Assembly (NCBI RefSeq): GCF_000269805.1
Contig: NZ_JH711481.1
Location: forward strand, 1,914,102-1,978,101
DNA length: 64,000 bases
Source of the DNA: Actinomyces massiliensis 4401292
GTDB lineage: Bacteria; Actinomycetota; Actinomycetes; Actinomycetales; Actinomycetaceae
Direction: 5' to 3'
Position numbers and translations under genes: made by a program
Notes under the pieces: model-generated
What the model saw: only the letters and a program-made list of their open reading frames with translations
Databases searched by the model: none
Told to the model about the DNA's origin: nothing
Part shown: positions 40,957-53,745 of the stretch, piece by piece
How the letters are laid out: the number at the start of each line of letters is the position of its first letter
How positions within the stretch are numbered: position 1 is the first letter of the stretch

Positions 40957-42579
40957 TCAGGCGCCCAGGTCCCGACGGCGGTAGGCGAGCAGCCCGACGG
41001 CGGCGCCCGCCAGGCCCACCGCTGCCTGGAGCGCCAGCGGCTTCCAGCTCGCCGGGCCGACGACGTCGAGGTAGTGGCCCAGAACGCTCAGGTCCCGGGC
41101 CCGCTCGGGCAGCTCGACGAGCCCGCCGAGGAACCGGGCGAAGGCGCTCCAGGCCACCACCGCCCACACCAGCGCCACTCGTCGCGGAGCCAGGCCCACG
41201 AGGGCCAGGGCGATCCCGACCGCCGCGAGCAGCCCCGGCAGCTGGCTGACCGTGTAGACGACGGCGCGCGCCACCGCGTGGTCCGCGGTGACCTGGGTGG
41301 CCGTGACCGCCGCGAGCACGCCTCCTGAGACGAGGAGCAGGACCACCCCCTCGACCACCGCGGCGCCTGCCTGTACGACGAATAACCGTGTTCTGGAGAC
41401 TCCCGCCGCCACCTGCGCCTCCACCAGCCCCGCCCGCTCGGAGCGGGCCAGGGCGCCGGCTCGGCCGACTGCCGCCACCACAACGAGCAGGACGGTGAAG
41501 ACCGTGAGCAGGCCCATGAACTGCGCCACCGGGCTGCCCGGGGCCATCTTGTCCACCATCTGCGCCGTCGCCGATCCCGGTCTCAGCAGGTCTGTGACAC
41601 CGCCGGCCATGGTGCCGAACAGCGTGGACAGACACACGGCGGCCACCGTCCAGGCGGCCAGCGGGCGCAGGCACAGGCGCGCCAGCAGACCGGCGCGCCC
41701 GTGAACCCGCCACCGCCGCCGGCTCGCCGAACGATCAGGAAGGTAGCCGCCCAGGTACTCCCGGCGCGCGTACAGCGCCCCGGCCACCGCCACCAGCACC
41801 GGGCAGCAGGCGGCGCACACCGCCAGGAGCGCCACCCGGTCGCGGGTGTACGGCTCCACGAGGTCCCGCCACGCCAGGGGGCTGAGCCGGCGCGCCCAGG
41901 GCGCGTCGGCCTCGTCGGCCAGGACCCGCAGCGCGAAGGCCGTCCCGAGAAGTCCCAGGGACAGGCCTCGCGCGGCCCCCGCGCTGCGGGCCAGCTGGCT
42001 CGCAGCGGCGCCCGCGCCCGCGAAGGCCCAGCCCACCACCGCCACGGTGCCCGCTAGGGCCCACGCGCCCGAGACGGTCAGCTCCTTCACGCGTCCGGTC
42101 AGCGCCGTCATGACGACGCCCGTGCCGGCCGCGTGCACCGCCACGACCCCGAACACGACGAGGACCGGGGCCAGAAAAGGCACCCACCGTCCCGCCCCCG
42201 CGCCCCGGAGCACCTCCACCAGGCCCTCGTCCTCATCGGTCCGCAGCATCCGGCACGTCATGAGCACCGCCATGAGACCGGTACACACCAGCAGGTAGGT
42301 GCCGATCTCCCACTGGGCGAGCTGCCCGATCGTCCCGGGCAGCGGCAGAACTCCGTAGAGCAGACGAGTGCCGGGGGTCTGTCGCATCGCCGCGATGAGC
42401 GCGGCTCGCGAGCTCAACGAGGGGTAGACGCTCGCATAGCTCGGCGTCGCGGCCGCCAGCGCCCACAAGGGCAGGACCCAGGCGAGTGCCTGAAGACGCA
42501 GTCGCCGCAGCGTCAGCCTCACCGCCTGCCCCAGCCCGCGCAGCCGGGAGGAGCGCGGCCGCGGTCCGACGCCGTTCAC
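40957..42579 (-). CDS. ABC-2 type exporter permease (polyketide-antibiotic exporter family)
   Basis: Large membrane protein of 540 residues with about twelve membrane segments arranged as two similar halves, like the TnrB-type exporters of actinomycetes (COG3559-like). Recognisable parts are WVLPLWALAAATPSYASVYPS near the N-terminus, the DEDEGLVEVLRGAGAGRWV loop and its repeat ARSERAGLVEAQVAAGVSRTRL. GTG 42579 overlaps the ATPase stop by GTGA. It exports a hydrophobic compound with the ATPase encoded upstream, probably for self-protection or drug resistance (inference). Confidence 0.85.
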   Translation of the reverse strand: MNGVGPRPRSSRLRGLGQAVRLTLRRLRLQALAWVLPLWALAAATPSYASVYPSLSSRAALIAAMRQTPGTRLLYGVLPLPGTIGQLAQWEIGTYLLVCTGLMAVLMTCRMLRTDEDEGLVEVLRGAGAGRWVPFLAPVLVVFGVVAVHAAGTGVVMTALTGRVKELTVSGAWALAGTVAVVGWAFAGAGAAASQLARSAGAARGLSLGLLGTAFALRVLADEADAPWARRLSPLAWRDLVEPYTRDRVALLAVCAACCPVLVAVAGALYARREYLGGYLPDRSASRRRWRVHGRAGLLARLCLRPLAAWTVAAVCLSTLFGTMAGGVTDLLRPGSATAQMVDKMAPGSPVAQFMGLLTVFTVLLVVVAAVGRAGALARSERAGLVEAQVAAGVSRTRLFVVQAGAAVVEGVVLLLVSGGVLAAVTATQVTADHAVARAVVYTVSQLPGLLAAVGIALALVGLAPRRVALVWAVVAWSAFARFLGGLVELPERARDLSVLGHYLDVVGPASWKPLALQAAVGLAGAAVGLLAYRRRDLGA

Positions 42580-43531
42580 CGTGCGTCCTCGTAGTGGCGC
42601 AGGAACAGGTCCTCCAGGCTCGCCGGCTCGCAGACCACGTCGGTGATCCGCTGCTCCGCCACGAGCCCCAGCACCGCGGGTACCCGTTGCGAGCCCACCT
42701 GCAGCGTCAGCCGGTCCTCGTCGCGGTCGAAGGCGATGCCCAGGGATGTCAGCGCGGCGGTCAGCGGCTCCAGCCGTTCGGGAGCAGCGCGCAGCGCGAT
42801 GCGGGTGGCCGCCAGGGACCGCAGGTGCTCTAGGCCGCCGTCCTCGACGACCCGCCCGTCCTTGATGATGGTCACGGCGTCGCACAGGTGCTGCACCTCG
42901 GCCAGGACGTGGCTGGAGAGCAGAACGGTGCGCCCCGCGCTCGCGGCTGCGGCGACCTCCTCGGTGAAGACCCGTTCCATGAGCGGGTCGAGGCCCGAGG
43001 TCGGCTCGTCGAGGATGAGCAGGCGGGTGGGCGCGGCCAGGGCGGCGACCAGCGCCACCTTCTGTCGGTTGCCCTTGGAGTAGGTGCGCACCTTCTTACT
43101 GGGGTCCAGCTCGAAGCGCTCCGTGAGTTCCTTCTCCCGGGTCCGGTCACGTGAGCCACGCAGGCCCGCCATAGCGTCCAGGACCTGCCCACCGGTCAGG
43201 TTCGGCCACAGGGCGACGTCCCCGGGCACGTAGGAGACCTCCCGGTTGATGGTCGAGGCCTCACGCGCCGGGTCGCGGCCAAGGACGCGCACGCTCCCGG
43301 CGTCGGGCCGGTACAGGCCCAGCAGGGTCCGGATGGCGGTGGACTTGCCGGCGCCGTTGGGGCCGAGGAAGCCGTGGACGGAGCCGGCGGCGACGGTGAG
43401 GTCGAGCCCGTTGAGGGCGGTGACGCGCCCGAAGCGCTTGGTCAGGCCGCGCACCCGGACGGGCGCCTGCCCGGTGCCGGACGTGGCGGCGGGGACGGGC
43501 GCGGCGCCACGTGCCGCCGGTGCGGACATGC

Positions 43532-43535
<4 letters not shown>
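42576..43535 (-). CDS. ABC exporter ATP-binding protein
   Basis: ATPase of 319 residues. VRVRGLTKRFGRVTALNGLDL opens the domain; Walker A is GPNGAGKST, the signature YSKGNRQKVALVAAL (degenerate LSGGQ, usual in drug exporters), Walker B LLILDEPTSGLDP and the H-loop LLSSHVLAE. The C-terminal 80 residues are the exporter-specific DUF4162-like extension. ATG 43535 overlaps the MerR stop by ATGA, so the three genes form one tightly coupled operon. Confidence 0.92.
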
Positions 43536-45698
<2,163 letters not shown>

Positions 45699-45699
45699 C

Positions 45700-48354
45700 A
45701 TGCCCTACGTACCCCTCGAATGGCTGCGCGAGCACGTCGATGTCCCCTCCGGAACCACGGCCGCCCAGCTCGCCGCTGACCTGGTCAAGGTGGGCCTGGA
45801 GGAGGAGCGGGTCGTCCCGCCGGCGGTGACCGGTCCGCTGGTCGTCGGCAAAGTGCTCACGCGCGAGGCCAAGAAGCAGACCAACGGCAAGGTGATCAAC
45901 TACTGCCGCGTCGACGTCGGCGAGCACAACGACGCCCCCGGCACCGGCAAAGAGCCCTCGGAGCTGCCCAGTCGCGGCATCGTCTGCGGGGCGCACAACT
46001 TCGATGTCGGCGACAGCGTCGTGGTCTGCCTGCCGGGAGCCGTACTGCCCGGCGACTTCGCCATCTCCGCCCGAAAGACCTACGGTCACGTCTCGGACGG
46101 CATGATCTGCTCCGAGCGAGAGCTGGGTCTGGGCACGGACCACGACGGCATCATCGTGCTCGAGCAGTGGCTGGCCACCCATGGTCATGAGGGCGAGGAG
46201 CCGCCCGCGCCCGGGACGAACGCGATCCCACTGCTCGGTCTGGGCGATGAGGTCCTGGAGATCAACATCACTCCGGACCGCGGTTACTGCTTCTCAATGC
46301 GCGGGGTCGCTCGCGAGTACTCCCACTCCACCGGCGCCCGTTTCACCGACCCCGCCGACGGCACCGATAAGGGCCTGTATCCGCACGGCATCGCTCCCGT
46401 CGGCGAGGGCGGTTTCGATGTGAGCATCCCCGATGACCCCTCCCCGATCCATGGACGTCCTGGCGCGGACCGATACGTCGCCCGCATCGTGCGCGGCATC
46501 GACCCCATGGCACCGAGCCCGAAGTGGATGCGCGACCGGCTCACGGCTGCGGGTATGCGGCCGATCAGCCTCGCCGTGGACGTGACCAACTACGTGATGC
46601 TCGACCTGGGACAGCCTCTGCACGCCTTCGACCTGGCCAAGCTGCATGCTCCGATCGTCGTGCGCCGTGCCGAGGCGGGCGAGACCCTCGCCTTCCTCGA
46701 TGACGTCACGCGCACCCTGGATGCCGAGGACCTCGTCATCTCCGATTCGCCGGTTTCAGAGGGGTCGCGAGCCCTGGTACTGGCCGGCGTCTTCGGCGGT
46801 GCCGACACCGAGGTCGATGAGGGCACTACCGACATCCTCATTGAGGCCGCCCACTTCGACCCGGTGTCGATCGCTCGCTCCTCCCGCCGTCATAAGCTGC
46901 CCACTGAGTCGGCCAAGCGCAACGAGCGCGGCGTGGACACCGAGCTGGCTCCCATCGCCGCTCAGCGCGCGGTCGACCTGTTGGTCGAGTACGGCGGCGG
47001 CGAGGCCGATGCGAAAGCCACCGATGTGAATCGCACCGTGGCTCCCGAGGCGATCGTCATCCGTGCCGATGCCGCCGAGCGCCTCACGGGCGTCTCCTAC
47101 GGCGTTGAGCGGGTCGTCGAGCTGCTGGAGGCCATCGGCTGCACCGTGGAGTCTGTTGGGCGCGATGAGGCCGGTGATCAGCTGCTCGCCGTCACTCCGC
47201 CCACCTGGCGGCCGGACCTGGTCGGAGCTGCTCACTTCGCCGAGGAGGTCGCCCGCCTCGATGGATACGACCGCATTCCCGTCATCGTGCCCACCGCGCC
47301 GGCGGGGATGGGCCTGACCCTGCGTCAGAGCGCCCGCCGCGATATCGTGCGCGCCCTCGCCGATGCCGGCCTCGTCCAGGTGCTGTCCTACCCCTTCATC
47401 GGCGATGTGCACGATCTTCTCGAGATCCCCGCCGATGATCCGCGTCGCCGAGCGGTGCGCCTGGCGAATCCCCTGGCCGAGGATGCGCCGTATCTGCGTA
47501 CCAGCGTGCTCGACTCCCTGGTGGAGACCGCTCGACGCAATGTCTCACGCGGACTGGGAGACGTCGCCGTCTATGAGCTCGGCACCGTCACCCGCCCCGC
47601 CGGTACCGTCCCCACTGCGATTCCCGGTGTCGACCGCCGTCCCGCCGATGAGGAGATCGCAGCGCTCAATGCGGGGATCCCGGATCAGCCGACGCATCTG
47701 GGGGCCGTACTGGTCGGCGATCGCGTTCGTCCGGGCGTGCTCGCCCAGGCCCGCGCGTGGGACTGGGCAGATGCCATCAAGGTCGTGCGGACCGTGGCCC
47801 GTGCCCTGGGCGTCGCCGTCGAGGTGATGGCTCCCGAGCAGCCCTGCAATCCCTGGCATCCCGGGCGCACTGCCGAGGTGCGTCTGCCGAGCACGCGCAA
47901 GGGCAGGGGCCTTCTGCCCGGGCCGGTCGTCGGATACGCCGGTGAGCTTCACCCGCGCATTGCCCGCGCGCTGGGACTTCCCGAACGCGCCTGCGCCGTT
48001 GAGATCGATCTGGAGCCCCTGCTGGAGGCCGCTGAGGCCGCGGGCGTGCTCCAGGTGCGGGCGGTCTCGACCTTCCCCGCGGGTAAGGAGGACATCGCGC
48101 TCGTCGTCGATGAGTCGGTCACGGCGGCTGCGGTTGAGGCGGTCATCCGGGAGGCTGCGGGCGAACTTGCCGAGGACGTGCGTCTGTTCGATGTCTTCCG
48201 CGGGCCCCAGTTGGGGGAGGGGAGGAAGTCCCTGGCGTTCTCCCTGCGCCTGCGCGCAAAGGACCGCACTCTGACGGCCGATGAACTGGCCGGCGTGCGC
48301 AAGCGCGTCGTCAAGCGCGCCGCCAAGGGCCTGGGGGCGGAGCTGCGCGCCTGA
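45700..48354 (+). CDS. pheT: Phenylalanyl-tRNA synthetase beta subunit
   Basis: Beta subunit of 884 residues, somewhat longer than the usual 790-840. The N-terminus MPYVPLEWLREHVDVPS is followed by a tRNA-binding (EMAP-like) domain, the B3/B4 editing domain (AESAKR-like ESAKRNERGVDTEL region), B5, the catalytic-like core (LRTSVLDSLVETARRN) and a C-terminal FDX-ACB anticodon-binding domain (TFPAGKEDIALVVDESVTA). Insertions around residues 85-105 and 700-740 account for the extra length. Coupled to pheS by a one-base gap. Confidence 0.95.
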   Translation: MPYVPLEWLREHVDVPSGTTAAQLAADLVKVGLEEERVVPPAVTGPLVVGKVLTREAKKQTNGKVINYCRVDVGEHNDAPGTGKEPSELPSRGIVCGAHNFDVGDSVVVCLPGAVLPGDFAISARKTYGHVSDGMICSERELGLGTDHDGIIVLEQWLATHGHEGEEPPAPGTNAIPLLGLGDEVLEINITPDRGYCFSMRGVAREYSHSTGARFTDPADGTDKGLYPHGIAPVGEGGFDVSIPDDPSPIHGRPGADRYVARIVRGIDPMAPSPKWMRDRLTAAGMRPISLAVDVTNYVMLDLGQPLHAFDLAKLHAPIVVRRAEAGETLAFLDDVTRTLDAEDLVISDSPVSEGSRALVLAGVFGGADTEVDEGTTDILIEAAHFDPVSIARSSRRHKLPTESAKRNERGVDTELAPIAAQRAVDLLVEYGGGEADAKATDVNRTVAPEAIVIRADAAERLTGVSYGVERVVELLEAIGCTVESVGRDEAGDQLLAVTPPTWRPDLVGAAHFAEEVARLDGYDRIPVIVPTAPAGMGLTLRQSARRDIVRALADAGLVQVLSYPFIGDVHDLLEIPADDPRRRAVRLANPLAEDAPYLRTSVLDSLVETARRNVSRGLGDVAVYELGTVTRPAGTVPTAIPGVDRRPADEEIAALNAGIPDQPTHLGAVLVGDRVRPGVLAQARAWDWADAIKVVRTVARALGVAVEVMAPEQPCNPWHPGRTAEVRLPSTRKGRGLLPGPVVGYAGELHPRIARALGLPERACAVEIDLEPLLEAAEAAGVLQVRAVSTFPAGKEDIALVVDESVTAAAVEAVIREAAGELAEDVRLFDVFRGPQLGEGRKSLAFSLRLRAKDRTLTADELAGVRKRVVKRAAKGLGAELRA

Positions 48355-48473
48355 CACGTTGGGGCCTGTCCCTGATGCCTCTAGACCGGATGTCGGGTAT
48401 CGGGCACTGCTGTGGTGGTCGTCACCTTTGATGGTCGCATCGTGAGTTCCGCACGGTGCTCGGCGCAAGCCGC

Positions 48474-48479
48474 AATACT
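48474..48479 (+). promoter_or_regulatory. -10 box of leaderless flavodoxin-like gene promoter
   Basis: AATACT ends seven bases before ATG 48487 and decides the start over an in-frame GTG/ATG region 75 bases upstream. Confidence 0.45.
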
Positions 48480-48486
48480 TGCGCCC

Positions 48487-48981
48487 ATGAAGATCCTTCT
48501 CACCGCTTCTTCCCGTCACGGCGCGACCGACGAGGTCGCCGCCGTTATCGCCGAGCAGTTGCGCGCCGCCGGACTCGAGGTCGATCACACCCGCCCCGAG
48601 GATGTCGCAGACGTCGAGGGCTACGACGCTTTCGTCCTGGGCAGCGCCGTGTACATGACGCGTTGGACTGAGGAGGCGGTGGACTTCACCCGCCGGTTCA
48701 GCAGCGCTCTGCGCGACCGTCCCGTGTGGGCGTTCTCGGTGGGGCTGTCCGGCCTGCCCAAGGGCAAGATCGCCGATCCCTACCGCATCGGCCCGGTCCT
48801 GCTATCGATCGATCCGGAGGATCACATCACGTTCCCGGGGCGTTTCGACCCCGGCGTGCTGAATGTGCGCGAACGCACCATCGCCCGCATGGGCGGCGCC
48901 ACCGAGGGCGATTTCCTCGATCTCGAGGCCGTGCGCGCGTGGGGCGCCTCGGTGGCGGCCACCCTGTGCAATGGTTTGTGA
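48487..48981 (+). CDS. Flavodoxin-domain protein (HemG-like)
   Basis: FMN-binding electron carrier or oxidase of 164 residues. The phosphate-binding loop is LTASSRHGATDEVAAVIAEQL at the N-terminus; GYDAFVLGSAVYMTRWTEEAVDF is the typical second flavodoxin motif. Length and motifs resemble menaquinone-dependent protoporphyrinogen oxidase HemG, but no haem genes are nearby, so the substrate is uncertain. Monocistronic between pheT and the arg operon. Confidence 0.83.
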   Translation: MKILLTASSRHGATDEVAAVIAEQLRAAGLEVDHTRPEDVADVEGYDAFVLGSAVYMTRWTEEAVDFTRRFSSALRDRPVWAFSVGLSGLPKGKIADPYRIGPVLLSIDPEDHITFPGRFDPGVLNVRERTIARMGGATEGDFLDLEAVRAWGASVAATLCNGL

Positions 48982-49217
48982 GACGCGAATGGCGCTGTCG
49001 CGCCTCTGTGTCTGTCGGTCTGTCGGCGTGACCGGTGTCCGGGTTCGGCTCCGGGCTCCTCTTCGAGTTCCGCGGGTACGTATTCCATCGGCCTTCCATT
49101 GGCTGCCGGCTCACTGTGCGAGGCGAGCTCCGCGCCATCTCCGTGCCGCCAACGGCGTGTGAGTGAGGCTACAGAATAGCCGAGTCCCACAGGGTCGTAT
49201 TTCTATGCATCGTGACG

Positions 49218-49223
49218 TATGGT
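49218..49223 (+). promoter_or_regulatory. -10 box of leaderless argC promoter
   Basis: TATGGT ends seven bases before ATG 49231 and overlaps an alternative ATG at 49219. It makes 49231 the better start. Confidence 0.5.
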
Positions 49224-49230
49224 CATCGGT

Positions 49231-50349
49231 ATGACGTGGACAGCAGCAGTCGCTGGAGCGACCGGGTACGCCGGGGGCGAGGTTCTCCGCCTTCTTGCGA
49301 CTCATCCGGATATCGAGATCGGCGCCGTCACGGCGAACTCCTCGGCGGGCGACCGTCTCGGAAAGCACCATCCGCACCTGGTGTCCCTGGCGGACCGGCT
49401 CGTGGAGCCCACGGACGCCGGTCACCTCGCCGGACACGACATCGTCGTCTTCGCCCTGCCCCATGGGGCTTCGGGCGCGATCGCCGCGGCCATCGAGGAT
49501 GCCGTGACGGAGGGCGCCTGGGGCGGGCCGCCGCCGCTCCTGATCGACTGCGGGGCCGATCACCGTCTGACGGACGCCGATGCCTGGGGGCGCTTCTACG
49601 GCACCCCGTATGCGGAAGCATGGACGTACGGCATGCCCGAACTCCTCCATGCGGATGAGACCAGCGCCGCCGCCCAGCGCCGTGAATTGGCCTCTGCCCG
49701 TCGCATAGCCGTTCCAGGATGCAACGTCACCGCGGTCACCCTCGCTGCCCAGCCGGGCGTTGCCGCCGGTCTGATCGACCCCTACCAGCTCACGGCCGTT
49801 CTCGCGGTCGGCTACTCCGGCGCGGGCAAGTCCCTCAAGCCCAATCTGACCGCAGCCGAGGCGCTCGGCAGCGCCCAGCCCTACGCCGTGGGCGGCACTC
49901 ATCGCCATATTCCCGAGATCATCCAGAATCTGCACCTGGCGGGTGCGGACTCCGGGGGAGTACGACTGTCCTTCACCCCGATCCTGGTGCCCATGAGCCG
50001 GGGCATACTGGCCACGGTCACCGCTCCGGTCACTGACGTCGTCCTGGACTCCGAGCACCCGGACGAGGCCCTTCGCAGCGCCTGGCAGACGTGTTACGGC
50101 TCCGCAGACGAGGGGGAGCGGGTAGTCCGCCTCCTTGACGAGGGGACCTGGCCCACCACCGGGGCCGTTCTCGGCTCCGGACTGGCCGCCGTGCAGGTCG
50201 CCTACGACCGCGCCGCTGGCGTGGCCACCATGGTGTGCGCCATCGACAACCTCGGTAAGGGGACCGCCAGTGCGGCCGTGCAGTCTCTCAACCTCGCCCT
50301 GGGGCTTCCTGAGACCACGGGCGTCATCATGGAAGGGGTAGCCCCATGA
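49231..50349 (+). CDS. argC: N-acetyl-gamma-glutamyl-phosphate reductase
   Basis: NADPH-dependent third enzyme of arginine synthesis. The 372-residue protein starts MTWTAAVAGATGYAGGEVLRLL with the nucleotide-binding loop. The catalytic Cys is in VPGCNVTAVTLA, followed by GYSGAGKSLKPN and HRHIPEI. First gene of argC-J-B-D-R-G; each of the first five overlaps the next by four bases. An ArgR operator is expected near 49200-49225 but no clear ARG box pair is visible. Confidence 0.95.
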   Translation: MTWTAAVAGATGYAGGEVLRLLATHPDIEIGAVTANSSAGDRLGKHHPHLVSLADRLVEPTDAGHLAGHDIVVFALPHGASGAIAAAIEDAVTEGAWGGPPPLLIDCGADHRLTDADAWGRFYGTPYAEAWTYGMPELLHADETSAAAQRRELASARRIAVPGCNVTAVTLAAQPGVAAGLIDPYQLTAVLAVGYSGAGKSLKPNLTAAEALGSAQPYAVGGTHRHIPEIIQNLHLAGADSGGVRLSFTPILVPMSRGILATVTAPVTDVVLDSEHPDEALRSAWQTCYGSADEGERVVRLLDEGTWPTTGAVLGSGLAAVQVAYDRAAGVATMVCAIDNLGKGTASAAVQSLNLALGLPETTGVIMEGVAP

Positions 50350-51542
50350 GCGTGACCGCTGCCAAGGGATTCCGGGCGGCTGGAGTAGTGGCCGGGCTCA
50401 AGCCCTCCGGCAGTCCCGACCTGGCTCTGGTGGTCAACGACGGCCCGTTGGATGTGGCCGCAGGAGTCTTCACCACCAACCGATTCACCGCCGCACCCGT
50501 CGTCTGGTCCCGCGGCGTGATCGCCGGGGAGCAAGGGCGCCGCGGGGCGGCCCGCGCTGTCGTTCTCAACTCCGGCTCGGCCAATGCCTGCACCGGGACG
50601 CGGGGGGCGGACGACACCGCCGACACGGCCAAGCACGTTGCGGGTCTTCTGGGCGGCATCGACTCCGGGGACGTCCTGGTCTGCTCCACCGGTGTGATCG
50701 GTGTGCCGATCGACATGCCGACTCTTCTGGAGGGTGCCGGGATCGCGGCGGAGGCGCTGGCCTCCTCCGAGCGGGCAGGTCATGACGCCGCGGCCGCGAT
50801 CATGACCACCGACACCGTCTCCAAGGAGGACGCGGTCACGGTCGCCGGCGCTGACGGCACCTGGACGATCGGCGGGATGATCAAGGGCGTGGGCATGCTC
50901 GCTCCCGGCATGGCCACCATGCTGTGCGTTCTCACCACCGACGCCAGCGTCGAACCGAGCGCCGCCGAGCGCTCCCTGTCGGCGGCTGCGGGGCGTACGG
51001 TCAACCGCATCAACTCCGACGGCTGCATGTCCACCAACGACACCGTCCTCCTCCTGGCCTCGGGGGCCTCCGGCGTTGCTCCTGGACCCGAGGCCTTCGA
51101 CGCCGCCGTTGCCGAGATCCTCGCCCGACTCGGTCGCCGCCTGGTCGCCGACGCCGAGGGCGCCACCCATGACATCGCCATCACCGTGAGCGGGGCGGTC
51201 AGCGAGGCCGCCGCCGAGGCGGCGGCCCGCACGGTTTCCACATCGAACCTTCTGAAATGCGCTGTCGCCGGCGGGGACGCCAATTGGGGGCGCGTTCTTT
51301 CCCAGCTGGGAACCGTCCCGGAGGAGACCTGCCCCTTCGACCCGGAGAAAGTCGATGTCACCATCAACGGCGTCACCATCTTCCGCCACGGAGGCCTGGG
51401 GGACAGTCGCGACCTGGTGGACATGAGTCCCCGCGAGACCCGGATCGACATCGACCTGTCCGCCGGTGACGCCCGCGCCACCGTGTGGACCAATGACCTC
51501 ACCCACGGATACGTCACCATCAACGGGGACTACACGACATGA
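50346..51542 (+). CDS. argJ: Bifunctional glutamate N-acetyltransferase / ornithine acetyltransferase
   Basis: Recycles the acetyl group between N-acetylornithine and glutamate. The 398-residue precursor self-cleaves before the catalytic Thr in [17 protein letters not shown] into alpha and beta chains. Other signatures are [15 protein letters not shown] at the N-terminus and [14 protein letters not shown] near the C-terminus. Start overlaps argC by ATGA. Confidence 0.96.
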   Translation: MSVTAAKGFRAAGVVAGLKPSGSPDLALVVNDGPLDVAAGVFTTNRFTAAPVVWSRGVIAGEQGRRGAARAVVLNSGSANACTGTRGADDTADTAKHVAGLLGGIDSGDVLVCSTGVIGVPIDMPTLLEGAGIAAEALASSERAGHDAAAAIMTTDTVSKEDAVTVAGADGTWTIGGMIKGVGMLAPGMATMLCVLTTDASVEPSAAERSLSAAAGRTVNRINSDGCMSTNDTVLLLASGASGVAPGPEAFDAAVAEILARLGRRLVADAEGATHDIAITVSGAVSEAAAEAAARTVSTSNLLKCAVAGGDANWGRVLSQLGTVPEETCPFDPEKVDVTINGVTIFRHGGLGDSRDLVDMSPRETRIDIDLSAGDARATVWTNDLTHGYVTINGDYTT

Positions 51543-52489
51543 CACACGCACACGCGGGCGCCGGCTCGGCCCCCGAGCTCTCCCCGGAGATCAAGGCCTC
51601 CGTCCTTCTTGAGGCCGTACCCTGGCTGCGCTCCTACAAGGGCGCCACCATGGTCATCAAGTACGGCGGTAACGCCATGGTCGATGAGGATCTCAAACGG
51701 GCCTTCGCACAGGACATCCTCTTCCTGCACCAGGTCGGCGTCAGACCCGTGGTCGTCCACGGCGGCGGTCCCCAGATCAACACGATGCTGAAGCGACTGG
51801 GCATCGATTCGGAGTTCCGCGGCGGCCTGCGGGTGACCACTCCCGAGGTCATGGATGTGGTCCGCATGGTCCTCACCGGTTCCGTCCAGCGCGAGCTGGT
51901 TTCCCTGCTCAACATCGACGGCACCGCCGCGGTGGGCATCAGCGGGGAGGACGGTGGCCTGCTGCGGGCCCGCCAGCGTCTGGCCACCGTGGACGGCCAC
52001 AGCGTGGACGTCGGGCTGGTGGGCGATGTCGTCGACGTGCGCCCCGAGCCCATCATCGACCTGCTCGACCAGGGGCGGATCCCCGTCATCTCCTCGGTGG
52101 CGCCCCTGGTGACGGATTCGGTCACCGTCCTGAACGTCAATGCCGATACCGCGGCCGCGGCCATCGCCGTGGCCCTCAAGGCGCGGACGCTGCTCATGCT
52201 CACCGATGTCGAGGGGCTCTATTCCGCCTGGCCGGATCGCGGCTCGCTGGTGCCCTTCATCAGCGCCGACGCCCTCGAAGGGCTCCTGCCCTCTCTGGAG
52301 ACCGGGATGATCCCGAAGATGGAGGCCTGCTTGCGGGCCGTACGCGGGGGAGTGGGGCAGGCCCACGTGGTCGATGGCCGCCAGGCTCACAGCATGCTCC
52401 TGGAGATCGTCACCGATGAGGGAGTCGGCACTGTTATTCACCCCGGGGACGCCCCGATCCCACCGTTGAACGGAGGCAGGAATCTATGA
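51539..52489 (+). CDS. argB: Acetylglutamate kinase
   Basis: Phosphorylates N-acetylglutamate; usually the arginine-feedback-controlled step. The 316-residue amino-acid kinase has [11 protein letters not shown] (phosphate binding), [29 protein letters not shown]-type [15 protein letters not shown], and [14 protein letters not shown]. The N-terminal extension before the first motif is consistent with the arginine-sensitive hexameric class (inference). Start overlaps argJ by ATGA. Confidence 0.96.
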   Translation: MTHAHAGAGSAPELSPEIKASVLLEAVPWLRSYKGATMVIKYGGNAMVDEDLKRAFAQDILFLHQVGVRPVVVHGGGPQINTMLKRLGIDSEFRGGLRVTTPEVMDVVRMVLTGSVQRELVSLLNIDGTAAVGISGEDGGLLRARQRLATVDGHSVDVGLVGDVVDVRPEPIIDLLDQGRIPVISSVAPLVTDSVTVLNVNADTAAAAIAVALKARTLLMLTDVEGLYSAWPDRGSLVPFISADALEGLLPSLETGMIPKMEACLRAVRGGVGQAHVVDGRQAHSMLLEIVTDEGVGTVIHPGDAPIPPLNGGRNL

Positions 52490-53745
52490 CCCCCTCGTCC
52501 GCTGACACCGCTGCCTCCCACGAGGCCAGCGTCAATCAGGAATGGCTGCAGCGCTACGCGAATACCGTCATGAACACCTTCGGCACTCCGGGGCGCGTTC
52601 TCGTGCGCGGCCAGGGTGCCCATGTGTGGGATGCCGATGGCGCCGAGTACATCGACCTGCTCGCCGGCATCGCCGTGAACTGCCTGGGGCACGCCCACCC
52701 CGCAATCGTGGCGGCGGTCACCGAGCAGATCTCGACGCTGGGCCATATCTCCAACTTCTTCACCTCGCCGGCCCAGGTGCGCCTGGCGGAGGAGCTTGAT
52801 GGCCTCGCGTTCCCCGCCGCCGGTCCGGGCGTCTCCAAAGCGTTCCTCGCCAACTCCGGCACCGAGGCCAACGAGGCCGCCTTCAAGATCGCCCGTCTCC
52901 ATGGCGGTGCGGGCAGGCCGCGGATCCTCGCCCTGGAGAACGCCTTCCATGGGCGCACCATGGGCGCCCTGGCGCTGACGCACAAGGAGGCCTATCGCAG
53001 CCCCTTCGAGCCGCTGCCCGGCGGCGTGGAGTTCATCCCCGCCGGGGATGTCGAGGCTCTGCGGACCGTTCTCGGTCCCGATGTCGCCGCACTGATCGTT
53101 GAGCCGATCCAAGGCGAGGCGGGTGTGCAGGAGCTTCCGGCCGGTTATCTCGAAGCGGCCCGTGAACTCACCTCGGCCGCCGGCGCCCTGCTCATGATCG
53201 ACGAGGTTCAGACCGGTATGGGGCGCACCGGCGCCTGGATGGCCCACCATGCACTCGCCCCGGACGTGACACCGGATGTCGTGACCCTGGCCAAGGGACT
53301 GGGCGGAGGCGTGCCCATAGGGGCGACCATTGCCACCGGGCGGGCGGCCGAGCTTCTCGGTCCCGGCCAGCACGGCACCACCTTTGGCGGCAACCCTGTT
53401 GCTGCAGCGGCTGCGCTGGCCGTCATCGACACCATTCGCGAACAGGGGCTGCTCCAACGAGTGAGTACTCTCGGCGATCGCTGGGCGGCTGCGTTGGGGG
53501 CGCTGGAGGGCGTCACCGAGGTTCGCGGGCGCGGCCTGCTGCGCGGTATCGGCCTGATCGACGGCGTCGGGCCGGCCTCTCAGGTTGCCGATGATCTCGC
53601 CCGGCGGGGCTTCATCGTCAATGCTCCCCGCCCGGACACCCTGAGACTGGCGCCTCCTTTCGTCCTGTCCGACGCCGATGCCGACGCCTTCACGACGACG
53701 TTGACGGAGGTCCTGATATCGCGCCTTCGGGACGGCTCCTCATGA
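52486..53745 (+). CDS. argD: Acetylornithine aminotransferase
   Basis: PLP enzyme making N-acetylornithine; 419 residues. Motifs are [61 protein letters not shown] with the cofactor Asp, and the Schiff-base Lys in [15 protein letters not shown]. It overlaps both argB and argR by four bases. In most actinobacterial arg operons argF follows; here argR follows directly. Confidence 0.96.
   Translation: MTPSSADTAASHEASVNQEWLQRYANTVMNTFGTPGRVLVRGQGAHVWDADGAEYIDLLAGIAVNCLGHAHPAIVAAVTEQISTLGHISNFFTSPAQVRLAEELDGLAFPAAGPGVSKAFLANSGTEANEAAFKIARLHGGAGRPRILALENAFHGRTMGALALTHKEAYRSPFEPLPGGVEFIPAGDVEALRTVLGPDVAALIVEPIQGEAGVQELPAGYLEAARELTSAAGALLMIDEVQTGMGRTGAWMAHHALAPDVTPDVVTLAKGLGGGVPIGATIATGRAAELLGPGQHGTTFGGNPVAAAAALAVIDTIREQGLLQRVSTLGDRWAAALGALEGVTEVRGRGLLRGIGLIDGVGPASQVADDLARRGFIVNAPRPDTLRLAPPFVLSDADADAFTTTLTEVLISRLRDGSS

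Noticed and set aside
49195-49231. ARG box pair before argC.
   Set aside because: CTATGCAT and GTATGG are suggestive, but the halves match at only about four of seven positions and the consensus for this group is not known to me.
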